Of a DNA stretch of 19,373 nucleotides, positions 1-6,748 are shown piece by piece. Where the stretch lies: positions 1 through 19,373 of the forward strand of contig CAKRHL010000022.1 in the NCBI GenBank assembly GCA_934338765.1, in the 5' to 3' direction. Position numbers and translations under genes: made by a program. This DNA is from an uncultured Lachnospiraceae bacterium (GTDB lineage Bacteria > Bacillota > Clostridia > Lachnospirales > Lachnospiraceae). The notes under the pieces are model-generated. The model saw only the letters and a program-made list of their open reading frames with translations, was not told the origin of the DNA and searched no databases. Every line of letters begins with the position of its first letter. Positions within the stretch are counted from its first letter, which is position 1.

Positions 1-458
1 GTGTATCCCGACAAATGTTGCGCAATGATCTCTGCCTGATTATAGCCCCTTTTTCTTCTTCGGGTCCGATGCACCGGAACCGGTATCAGCATCTTGGCCC
101 CCACCTGTCTGATCCAGTCCCCGTACTGCCTGTAAAGCTCCTGCGCATACACTCTTCCATACTCTCTGCGTCCGCTGTACTTAAACCTTGCAATAGACTC
201 CTGCATCAGGCTGTCATAAAGCATCAGCGCATTCCCCTGCAAAAAGGAATGAGATTTCCCCTTGCAGTCACTGCAGAACTCTTCCTCATCTGACAACGGT
301 TTCCCGCAGCAGCAACATTTTGGTTCCCTGATATATTCTACATGGGTAGAGCATTTTCCACAGATTCCTTCTGACCCTGCCACAAGCACCCGATCGCAAA
401 CCGGACATCTGGGCGGATAAAAAAAATCAAGTACACGATCACGAAAGCATTTCTGCAT
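1..458 (-). CDS. comF: ComF family phosphoribosyltransferase-like protein, 3' end outside window
   Basis: The first 152 codons are visible and the C-terminus lies left of the window. The N-terminus carries two zinc-ribbon-like cysteine clusters, CPVC (residues 18-21) with CGKC (33-36), then CxxCG at 48-52 with CSDC (62-65). Near residue 124 comes the ComF signature IPVPVHRTRRRKRGYNQAE, which opens the phosphoribosyltransferase-type domain. The PRPP-binding loop itself would lie beyond the edge. The ATG at 456-458 has GGAGG six bases upstream. It overlaps the end of recD2 by 20 bases in another frame, so the two are probably translated from one mRNA. ComF proteins are needed for uptake of single-stranded DNA during natural transformation, although many non-transformable bacteria also carry one. 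In Bacillus subtilis comFC lies just before yvyF-flgM, so the flagellar genes nearby here fit the family's usual surroundings. Confidence 0.9.
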   Translation of the reverse strand, partial: MQKCFRDRVLDFFYPPRCPVCDRVLVAGSEGICGKCSTHVEYIREPKCCCCGKPLSDEEEFCSDCKGKSHSFLQGNALMLYDSLMQESIARFKYSGRREYGRVYAQELYRQYGDWIRQVGAKMLIPVPVHRTRRRKRGYNQAEIIAQHLSGY

Positions 459-2709
459 CCGCCACCTCCAATTCCTGTATCCGCTGACAAAGACTGGAAT
501 ATCTCTTTTTTTCATTGATGTTCCGGATCATCCGATTCACCATCTGCCGGCTACCAACGATAGTTACACATTTTTTTGCACGGGTAACAGCGGTGTAAAG
601 AAGGTTTCTGTTAAAGAGCATCCTCGGACCACTCAGCAAAGGAAGTATCACTGCCGGATACTCACTTCCCTGGGATTTATGTATCGTAATCGCATACGCC
701 AGCTCCAGCTCCTCCATATCACTAAAATCATACTCCGCAATCTTCCCCTCTTCAAACTCTACGGTAACCGTTTCTGTCAGACTCGAAATGGTACGTATCA
801 CGCCGCTGTCTCCGTTAAATACGCCTTCTCCCTCCTCATAGGTGTCTCCAAACGCATTGACCTTTTTCCATTTGAGCTGATAATTATTTTTAATCTGCAT
901 CACCTTATCCCGCTCCCTGAATAGCACACCATGAAACTCTCTTTCCACCTTATCCGGCATGGAAGGATTTAAATACTTCTGCAAAAGCTCGTTAAGATTT
1001 AATATGCCAAGCTCTCCTTTGCGCATAGGTGCCAGGACCTGAATATCATAAGGAGACGCATTAACATAGGGCGGCAGCTTCTGGACAATAAGCTGGATCA
1101 CCACATTGATGATATCCTGCGGCTGATTTCTTTCCAAACAGAAAAAATCCCTGCTTTCCTTGCGAAGTTCCACCGGTTCTCCGCGATTGATCCGGTGTGC
1201 ATTTAATATAATATCACTCTCCGCCGCCTGGCGAAATACCTTCTCCAGCTTAACCACATGGCAAAATCTGGATTGAATAATATCTTTTAACACATTACCG
1301 GGTCCTACCGACGGAAGTTGATTGGCATCTCCCACCATGATAAGTCTTGTCCCCGGAACCAATGCATCCAAAAGAGCATGCAGAAGATAAATGTCCACCA
1401 TGGACATTTCATCAACGATCACCACATCAGCCTCTAATGGCTGTAGTTTATTTCTTTCAAAATGCATTCCGCTTCCGCCATCCCCCTCTGCCGAACCGTT
1501 CATTTCCAGCAGACGGTGAACCGTCTGAGCCTCATATCCGGTGGTCTCCGACATTCTCTTGGCTGCTCTGCCTGTCGGTGCTGCCAAGAGAATATCCATG
1601 CCCTCTTCCTCAAACATGCGCACGATCGTATTGATCGTAGTGGTTTTTCCGGTTCCGGGACCTCCCATGATAACCATCACGCCGTTGCAGGCTGCCTGAA
1701 ATACAGCTTTTTTCTGCATTTCATCCAGTTGAATCTTTTCTTCATGCTCAATGATCTTAATCTTTTTTTCCAATTCCTTTTCTTTTATCCCGAAGTCAAG
1801 ATTCAGATCCAAAAGCATTCTCGCACAATTCATTTCCATATAATAAAGTCTGCCATGATACAGACACCTCTGTCCATCCATATCCTTACAGACGATCTGT
1901 TTATTCATACAAAGCTCATCCACATGGCAATCCACCAATGCCGGATCAAGCCCCAGAAGCTGTGCCGTCACATCTACCAGCTCCCTCTGTGGAAGATAAC
2001 AATGTCCCTGTGCCGTGGACTGCTGCAGACAATATATAATACCTGCCTGGATCCGGAAGTCGGAATCCTGATAAAAACCGGCCTGTCTCGCAATCTCATC
2101 TGCGATCTTAAACCCAACTCCGGTGATATCCTCCGCAAGCTTATAGGGATTGGTGCGAAGCACCTCATACATCTCCTGTCCATATTGGCGATAGATCTTG
2201 ACAGCAAGATTCATACTGATCCCATAATCCTGCAGAAAGATCATCGCCTCCCTCATCTCCCTCTTTTCATTAAACTGATTGGCAGCCTGGATCGCCAGCT
2301 TCATGCTGATTCCCTTTACCTCTGCCAGCCGCTCCGGTTCCTCCTCAAATATGCGAAATGTATCTTCCTTAAATTTTTTCACGATCCGCGCAGCCAAAGC
2401 CGGCCCGATTCCCTTGATTGCCCCGGAACCCAGATATTTCTCAATCGCCATGGAATCTTTCGGCTGTTTTTCCTCATAAGAAGACACCTTGATCTGCTCT
2501 CCGTATTCTTTATGAAAAACTCTTTCCCCACGGACCACCAGATACTGTCCCTCCGCCACATAAGAAAAACAACCTACACAGCATATCTCATCATCCCAGT
2601 CCGGATGCGATAAATGCAGTACAGTGTATCCGTTTTCTTCATTGCGAAAAACAATATTTTCTACATATCCTTCCAGTTCTTCCATTTTATCTATATATTC
2701 CTTTCTCAT
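439..2709 (-). CDS. recD2: RecD2-type SF1B 5'-3' DNA helicase
   Basis: RecD2 is a helicase that works without RecB and RecC and acts in repair and replication-fork maintenance. In order, the 756-residue protein shows an N-terminal OB-like region, helix-hairpin-helix stretches (IKGIGPALAARIV at 98-110, ITGVGFKIADEIA at 195-207), Walker A GGPGTGKTT (349-357), APTGRAA (377-383), Walker B VDEMSMV (432-438), GDANQLPSVGPG (460-471), AYAITIHKSQGSEY (671-684) and TAVTRAK (706-712). The length is normal for the family. The start is uncertain: the ATG at 2707-2709 has no clear ribosome site, while the next in-frame ATG (residue 9) has AAAGGA about 13 bases upstream. A perfect TATAAT lies at 2743-2748 without a convincing -35 element. 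The stop codon lies inside the start of comF, which points to an operon. Confidence 0.96.
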   Translation of the reverse strand: MRKEYIDKMEELEGYVENIVFRNEENGYTVLHLSHPDWDDEICCVGCFSYVAEGQYLVVRGERVFHKEYGEQIKVSSYEEKQPKDSMAIEKYLGSGAIKGIGPALAARIVKKFKEDTFRIFEEEPERLAEVKGISMKLAIQAANQFNEKREMREAMIFLQDYGISMNLAVKIYRQYGQEMYEVLRTNPYKLAEDITGVGFKIADEIARQAGFYQDSDFRIQAGIIYCLQQSTAQGHCYLPQRELVDVTAQLLGLDPALVDCHVDELCMNKQIVCKDMDGQRCLYHGRLYYMEMNCARMLLDLNLDFGIKEKELEKKIKIIEHEEKIQLDEMQKKAVFQAACNGVMVIMGGPGTGKTTTINTIVRMFEEEGMDILLAAPTGRAAKRMSETTGYEAQTVHRLLEMNGSAEGDGGSGMHFERNKLQPLEADVVIVDEMSMVDIYLLHALLDALVPGTRLIMVGDANQLPSVGPGNVLKDIIQSRFCHVVKLEKVFRQAAESDIILNAHRINRGEPVELRKESRDFFCLERNQPQDIINVVIQLIVQKLPPYVNASPYDIQVLAPMRKGELGILNLNELLQKYLNPSMPDKVEREFHGVLFRERDKVMQIKNNYQLKWKKVNAFGDTYEEGEGVFNGDSGVIRTISSLTETVTVEFEEGKIAEYDFSDMEELELAYAITIHKSQGSEYPAVILPLLSGPRMLFNRNLLYTAVTRAKKCVTIVGSRQMVNRMIRNINEKKRYSSLCQRIQELEVADAEMLS

Positions 2710-2790
2710 CCGGCAAAAACCGGTGTTATATCCATGATCTCCATTATATTGTGAGCATTTTCCTATATACTAAAATAGCCACTGCAATAT

Positions 2791-2820
2791 GACATGTGTC
2801 CCAAATTCAGGATACATATC
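2791..2820. repeat. imperfect 11-bp inverted repeat between the rod gene and recD2
   Basis: The arms 2791-2801 and 2810-2820 flank an eight-base loop and pair at nine Watson-Crick positions plus one G-T, with one mismatch. No T-run follows on either strand, so this is not a standard terminator. It sits in the 145-base gap between the rod-binding protein gene and recD2. It could be an operator or an RNA hairpin. The assignment is weak. Confidence 0.35.
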
Positions 2821-2854
2821 ACAGTAACAGCGGCCCGTTTATTATTTGATATGT

Positions 2855-3193
2855 TTATAATTTATACTGTGTTTTTAAATTATCATACAACTGTTGTGCC
2901 AGACCAATCTGACCACTTTCTGTAATGGAAGATGCAAGCTGTTCATTACGCATATCCGCAAACATCTTGGTATATTCTCCCTGTTCATCTTCATTTTCTG
3001 TAGTTTTCTTGGCTTCCTCGATCATCTTTTGTACAAAATATGTCTCGAAGCTTTTGCAGGCTTCCATCAACTCCTCATCAGAAGAATCCCTGCCAACACT
3101 ACTGATCTTGTCTGAAGCGGAACCTGCCGACACACTGCTAAGCTGTGAAGAATAGCTGTCATACAGGGATGACACATCCAAAACTGAACTCAT
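2855..3193 (-). CDS. flgJ: flagellar rod-binding protein (FlgJ N-terminal domain type)
   Basis: This 112-residue protein has a Ser-rich N-terminus (residues 1-38) and then the rod-binding core: ELMEACKSFETYFVQKMIEEAKK at about 41-63, and a C-terminal stretch with MFADMRNEQLASSI and GQIGLAQQLYDNL. This matches the N-terminal domain of FlgJ, a scaffold or cap for assembly of the flagellar rod outside the membrane. The muramidase domain found in enterobacterial FlgJ is absent, as is usual for stand-alone versions in Firmicutes, so another enzyme would have to open the peptidoglycan. The start has a good ribosome site (AAGGAAGGAGAGG). The gene is last in the block flgF-flgG-flgJ, 43 bases after flgG. 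No strong terminator follows, so some transcription may continue towards recD2. Confidence 0.9.
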   Translation of the reverse strand: MSSVLDVSSLYDSYSSQLSSVSAGSASDKISSVGRDSSDEELMEACKSFETYFVQKMIEEAKKTTENEDEQGEYTKMFADMRNEQLASSITESGQIGLAQQLYDNLKTQYKL

Positions 3194-3236
3194 AGAATCC
3201 TCTCCTTCCTTATCTCACGATCCCCGTCAATAATTA

Positions 3237-4055
3237 TTATGAGCGGAGATTGTTGGCCTGCTGGAGCATCTCATCCGATGCTGTGATTGCCTTGGAATTC
3301 ATCTCATATGCACGCTGTGTCACGATCATGTCTACCATCTCATCAACGGCCTGTACATTGGATGCCTCTAAATATCCATTTTTGACAATACTTCTCTTTA
3401 AAGCAGCATCTGATCCCTCAATACGGGCATCACCGGAAGCATCTGTGGCCACATAATAACTGTCGCCAATCTTTTCCAGACCATTTGTATTGTTGAACTG
3501 CGCCATACCTATATTGATCCCCAGAGGGAGCGCATTGCCATCATCCCCGACATAACCGATCCCGCCATAATTGTCAAAACGAAGCTTGGAGGTATCCACA
3601 TCCGCATCAAAGCTGATCTCCTTGCCGGTAGAATCCAACACCGCATATCCTTCCTGTGTCGTCAGTGACCAGCCTCCCGAAGTATTCTTGGACAGATTGA
3701 AATGACCGTTTCGGGTATAGCACTGTGTGCCATCCGGCTTCTGGATCATAAACAATCCCTCGCCCTCTACCGCAAAGTCATACGCCGCATTGGTCGTGCT
3801 AAAGGATCCCTGTGTAAACTGAGTGGCAATGGAACCAACCTTTACACCAAGTCCAACCTGTGCACCGATGGGTTTTTGATTGCCCTCTGAATCTGTCGTC
3901 TTTTTCTGTATATTTTGATATAAAAGTGTCTGAAAACGTGCTGTTTCCTTTTTGTAGCCTGTCGTATTAATATTGGACAGATTGTTGGACAATGTGTCCA
4001 TGCTGGTCTGCTGGGCTTTCATACCGGAAGCAGCCGTCCAAAGAGCTCTCATCAT
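3237..4055 (-). CDS. flgG: flagellar distal rod protein FlgG
   Basis: This 272-residue protein has the full FlgG layout. The N-terminal rod motif MMRALWTAASGMKAQQ is followed by NNLSNINTTGYKK and a FQTLLYQN stretch. The middle holds VEGEGLFMIQKPDGTQCYTRNG. The C-terminal helix reads GYLEASNVQAVDEMVDMI and then VTQRAYEMNSKAITASDEML. FlgG makes the distal rod, is exported by the flagellar type III apparatus without a cleaved signal, and sits in the wall-spanning part of the basal body. Bacillus FlhP is the counterpart and follows flhO in the same way. AAAGGTG lies about 11 bases before the first of two consecutive ATGs, so the second ATG is an equally possible start. It begins 17 bases after flgF ends. 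Confidence 0.93.
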   Translation of the reverse strand: MMRALWTAASGMKAQQTSMDTLSNNLSNINTTGYKKETARFQTLLYQNIQKKTTDSEGNQKPIGAQVGLGVKVGSIATQFTQGSFSTTNAAYDFAVEGEGLFMIQKPDGTQCYTRNGHFNLSKNTSGGWSLTTQEGYAVLDSTGKEISFDADVDTSKLRFDNYGGIGYVGDDGNALPLGINIGMAQFNNTNGLEKIGDSYYVATDASGDARIEGSDAALKRSIVKNGYLEASNVQAVDEMVDMIVTQRAYEMNSKAITASDEMLQQANNLRS

Positions 4056-4072
4056 AATTTATTCACACCTTT

Positions 4073-4849
4073 CTATCCAACTTTACCAACATCATTTGCA
4101 GAACGATTCAGCAAGCTGTCCTGTGTCTGGATCATCTTCTGTCCTGCTTCATACGCTCTGGTGATCGTGATCATATCTACCATCTGGTCGATCACATTGA
4201 CATTAGACTGCTCTGTATATCCCTGCTGCAGGGAATAATCTCCGTCTACAGCCGTAGCGCCATCAACCGTCTCCCAGAAATTATCTCCGTATTGTTTGAG
4301 ATAATTGTAGTCTTCAAAATCCGTGATCTTGATCGTGTCCACATAAACATCATCTGCATAAACGGCACCGTCCTGATCGATCACGATCCTTGCCGCATCT
4401 GTAGGGACCTGAAGATCTCCGCCCTCTCCCTGCAGATGATTGCCATCGCTGTCGACAATAAAACCGTCCCTTGTAGCGGTAAAACAACCGTTTCTGGTAT
4501 AATAGGTTTTATCCTCGCCCTTTGCATTGGTTACGCGAACCGTAAAAAAGCCTTTTCCCTGAATCGCAATATCATATGTATTCTCTGTCTGCCGCAAAGA
4601 CCCCTGATCCCAATTGGTATATGTCTCTCCAATCTTTACACCAAGGCTCATATTTCCGATGGGTTCATCCACGAATCCATTGGAACGATCCCTGATCTTA
4701 TATGTCAGCATTTCTTTGAATGCCTGACTGGTCACCTGCTCCTCCTTATAACCGATCGTTGCGGAATTTGCAAGGTTGTTCGAGATAATATCCAGTCTTT
4801 TCTGCTCATTATACATACCTGTATATGCAGTATACAAACCTCTTGTCAT
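4073..4849 (-). CDS. flgF: flagellar proximal rod protein, FlgF/FlhO type
   Basis: This 258-residue rod protein begins MTRGLYTAYTGMYNEQKRLD, continues with NNLANSATIGYKEEQ, has a central IAIQGKGFFTV and YYTRNGCFT, and ends with SNVNVIDQMVDMITITRAYEAGQKMIQTQDSLLNR. These are the terminal helices and core of the FlgF/FlgG/FlgE group. It is assigned to FlgF because a second, more FlgG-like copy follows at once, as flhO precedes flhP in Bacillus; sequence alone does not settle F versus G. An in-frame ATG at 4886-4888 would add 13 residues. The start at 4847-4849 is preferred because AAGGAGG lies at ideal distance and the family's N-terminus begins there. A sigma-28-type promoter lies upstream (4927-4953). 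Confidence 0.85.
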   Translation of the reverse strand: MTRGLYTAYTGMYNEQKRLDIISNNLANSATIGYKEEQVTSQAFKEMLTYKIRDRSNGFVDEPIGNMSLGVKIGETYTNWDQGSLRQTENTYDIAIQGKGFFTVRVTNAKGEDKTYYTRNGCFTATRDGFIVDSDGNHLQGEGGDLQVPTDAARIVIDQDGAVYADDVYVDTIKITDFEDYNYLKQYGDNFWETVDGATAVDGDYSLQQGYTEQSNVNVIDQMVDMITITRAYEAGQKMIQTQDSLLNRSANDVGKVG

Positions 4850-4887
4850 GGGATTCCTCCTTCTTACAAGCTTTACGGAAAACTTCA

Positions 4888-4913
4888 ACTGACCGGATCA
4901 AAATCCAGTCAGT
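4888..4913 (-). promoter_or_regulatory. 11-bp hairpin in the predicted flgF leader
   Basis: The arms 4888-4898 and 4903-4913 pair fully on the minus strand (ten Watson-Crick pairs and one G-U) around a four-base loop. It falls inside the predicted leader RNA made from the sigma-28 promoter, about 40 bases before the flgF start. The following bases are only mildly U-rich, so it is a weak terminator or attenuator at best. It could also stabilise the rod-gene mRNA or limit readthrough from mreB. Confidence 0.45.
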
Positions 4914-4926
4914 CTCTCTTAAATAG

Positions 4927-4953
4927 ATATCGGCTGATCACCGGATCAGCTTA
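4927..4953 (-). promoter_or_regulatory. sigma-28 (SigD/FliA) type promoter of flgF-flgG-flgJ
   Basis: On the minus strand the sequence reads TAAG, 15 bases, GCCGATAT. The -10 matches the Bacillus SigD consensus GCCGATAT at all eight positions and the -35 matches TAAA at three of four, at the preferred spacing. The -35 includes the mreB stop codon. The spacer contains a 7-bp perfect dyad (4933-4939 with 4944-4950) that may be chance or an operator. The start of transcription would be near 4920, giving a leader of about 70 bases. Confidence 0.75.
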
Positions 4954-5946
4954 AGCCTCATCATGCTTTCCACTTAAAAACTCTACAAACTGGCCGGTAC
5001 CGATTGCTACCGCTGTCATGGGATCCTCTGCTGTCATAGTTGTAATACCTGTTTTCTCCTCGATCAGCTCCTCCAAACCGTAAAGAAGGCTTCCACCTCC
5101 AGTCAGCACGATTCCACGGTCAGATACATCTGCTGCAAGCTCCGGTGGTGTCTTCTCCAGAACGCTGTGAACAGCTTCCACGATCTGGGATGTGATCTCC
5201 TTTAATGCATCCATGGTCTCATCCGATGTCACAGTGATTGTCTTTGGCAGACCGGTCACGAGGTTACGTCCGCGAACATCCATGGAAACAACCTCCGGAC
5301 GTTTATATGCAGATCCGATCTGAATCTTGATATCCTCTGCTGTACGCTCACCGATCAGAAGATTGTGTGTCTTACGCATATAACGAACGATCGCCTCATC
5401 AAAATCATCACCGGCAACCTTAATGGAAGTGCTGACAACAGTACCTCCCAGAGAGATTACCGCAATATCAGCAGTACCGCCACCGATATCCACGATCATG
5501 TTACCACATGGTCTGGAAATATCGATCCCTGCACCGATAGCTGCTGCGATCGGCTCCTCGATGATAGCCACCTCACGGGCACCTGCCTCATAAGTAGCAT
5601 CCTCTACCGCTTTCTTCTCTACCTCTGTAACACCACTTGGCACACAGACACTGATACGCGGTTTTCTGAAACGTGTCTTTCCGCATGCCTTCTGAATAAA
5701 GTAACGCAACATCTTCTCCGTTACGGTATAGTCAGAAATAACACCCTGGCGCAATGGTCTGACTGCCACGATATTCCCCGGAGTACGTCCCAGCATCAGA
5801 CGTGCATCCTCTCCGATCGCCTTGATCTTATTGGTGTCGCGATCAAATGCTACAACTGACGGCTCTCTTAAAACGACACCCTTTCCCTTTATATATACAA
5901 GTACATTGGCTGTACCAAGATCAATTCCAATATCACTACCAACCAT
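4951..5946 (-). CDS. mreB: rod-shape-determining protein MreB/Mbl
   Basis: This bacterial actin homologue polymerises under the membrane and steers cell-wall synthesis. The 331-residue protein shows the phosphate-1 loop GIDLGTANVLVY (7-18), PSVVAFDR, RTPGNIVAVRPL, the phosphate-2 loop DIGGGTAD (153-160), LLIGERTAEDIKI, and the adenosine site VLTGGGSLLYG (280-290). An upstream in-frame ATG would add 18 residues. The start at 5944-5946 is preferred because AAAGGAG lies seven bases ahead and MVGSDIGIDLG matches the family's N-terminus. The GTANVL loop and the flagellar rod genes downstream resemble Bacillus mbl-flhO-flhP, so Mbl is a fair alternative name. No mreC or mreD lies next to it. Confidence 0.95.
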   Translation of the reverse strand: MVGSDIGIDLGTANVLVYIKGKGVVLREPSVVAFDRDTNKIKAIGEDARLMLGRTPGNIVAVRPLRQGVISDYTVTEKMLRYFIQKACGKTRFRKPRISVCVPSGVTEVEKKAVEDATYEAGAREVAIIEEPIAAAIGAGIDISRPCGNMIVDIGGGTADIAVISLGGTVVSTSIKVAGDDFDEAIVRYMRKTHNLLIGERTAEDIKIQIGSAYKRPEVVSMDVRGRNLVTGLPKTITVTSDETMDALKEITSQIVEAVHSVLEKTPPELAADVSDRGIVLTGGGSLLYGLEELIEEKTGITTMTAEDPMTAVAIGTGQFVEFLSGKHDEA

Positions 5947-6016
5947 TTGTTTTCTCCTTTCCTTACATCCTATTTCTCTATTTTTTCCGTTTTGTAACAA
6001 AAATAAACGTATTCTA

Positions 6017-6048
6017 TGCTATTATATACCATTTTTCAGATAATTCAA
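6017..6048 (-). promoter_or_regulatory. sigma-A promoter of mreB
   Basis: On the minus strand TTGAAT (6043-6048), 16 bases, then a perfect TATAAT (6021-6026), with an ATGG just ahead of TATATAAT. A 20-base stretch (6017-6036) around the -10 recurs exactly upstream of fba at 18326-18345. Transcription would begin about 70 bases before the mreB ATG. Confidence 0.6.
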
Positions 6049-6099
6049 AGACTATTTTCATTTTCTACCAATTTTTCATAAAAAAGTTATAATTATTCA

Positions 6100-6128
6100 T
6101 TGATTCCCGTCAATATGTATATTACACT
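6100..6128 (+). promoter_or_regulatory. possible promoter of the small membrane protein gene
   Basis: TTGATT (6100-6105), 17 bases, TACACT (6123-6128). Each box matches four of six consensus bases. The leader would be about 27 bases and contain the GGGAGGA ribosome site. It lies back to back with the mreB promoter in a 215-base divergent gap; I see no gene in the rest of that gap. Confidence 0.4.
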
Positions 6129-6161
6129 TAACTCATATTGAATCATTTTGGGAGGAATATC

Positions 6162-6629
6162 ATGAAATCATCCACAATCCGTTTCCGTCATGAGGAACGT
6201 ATCATCAGCCGTTTTTGCGCACTTCGAGCCTCCAGATACATGATCTGTATCCTGCTTTTCCCTCTGTATTTTATCCACTATCCGGCCGCTCTCTATCCCC
6301 TTGCCGCCCTTCTGGTGCTTCCTCCTTTCCTGAATCTTATCCGGGAGACCTCCCAGCCTCAGAAAAATGAAGCTGCCCAAAAACAATCTTCTATCCCTCA
6401 GATCATGGAACAATATCATTTCAGCTATACTAAATACAAAACAGAACGCCTTTGTTTTATTCTGGGACTGTTTCTCCTGGCTGTATGGCAATGGATCCAG
6501 CCCGACGAATACTGGTATGATCTTCCTCTTGGCAAGGTACCCCTGGTACTCCTGATCTTTTATTATGTATCACAGACCGTTCTTTCCTTTTGTTACCGCC
6601 TTTCCATCCAAAAAACACTGCGGGAATAA
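6162..6629 (+). CDS. small integral membrane protein of unknown function
   Basis: I do not recognise this 155-residue protein. It has a basic N-terminal segment (residues 1-26), hydrophobic stretches at about 27-40 and 42-62, a polar linker with PQKNEAAQKQSS (66-77), and two further hydrophobic stretches at about 96-112 and 126-144, so probably four membrane helices with both ends inside. No catalytic motif is visible. The ATG at 6162-6164 is chosen because GGGAGGA lies just upstream; a TTG at 6138 in the same frame would add eight residues but lacks a ribosome site. The gene stands alone on the plus strand, divergent from mreB, and runs into a terminator region shared with the next minus-strand gene. 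Codon use and spacing look normal, so it is probably expressed. Confidence 0.75.
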   Translation: MKSSTIRFRHEERIISRFCALRASRYMICILLFPLYFIHYPAALYPLAALLVLPPFLNLIRETSQPQKNEAAQKQSSIPQIMEQYHFSYTKYKTERLCFILGLFLLAVWQWIQPDEYWYDLPLGKVPLVLLIFYYVSQTVLSFCYRLSIQKTLRE

Positions 6630-6655
6630 GCTTCTCCCGATAAAAATGTCTGTAC

Positions 6656-6684
6656 AAAAAAACTCCGTCCTCTTCCGAGAACGG
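6656..6684 (-). terminator. rho-independent terminator of the Ser/Gly-rich gene
   Basis: On the minus strand an 8-bp stem with one mismatch (arms 6677-6684 and 6665-6672, loop GGAA) is followed after AG and one further base by an unbroken run of seven T (complement of A at 6656-6662). It lies 64 bases after the stop codon of the minus-strand gene. On the plus strand it may also slow transcripts from the convergent membrane-protein gene, but no good T-run follows there. Confidence 0.8.
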
Positions 6685-6748
6685 TGTCTGTGATTTATTT
6701 TATGCAATAATCTATTTATGTATGATCCCATATCATGTCTCTCAGATT

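Noticed and set aside
1462..2613. Long plus-strand open frame (383 codons) opposite recD2
   Set aside because: It is antisense to an intact helicase with all motifs. Its translation is rich in His, Leu, Ile and Arg without domains, and no ribosome site precedes it.
4933..4950. 7-bp dyad just after the mreB stop read as a terminator
   Set aside because: No T-run follows on the minus strand. The same bases make up the spacer of the sigma-28 promoter, which explains the site better.
4292..4954. 220-codon plus-strand open frame opposite flgF and crossing the sigma-28 promoter
   Set aside because: It is antisense to a conserved rod protein, has no ribosome site, and gives a Cys/Ile-rich sequence with no family match.
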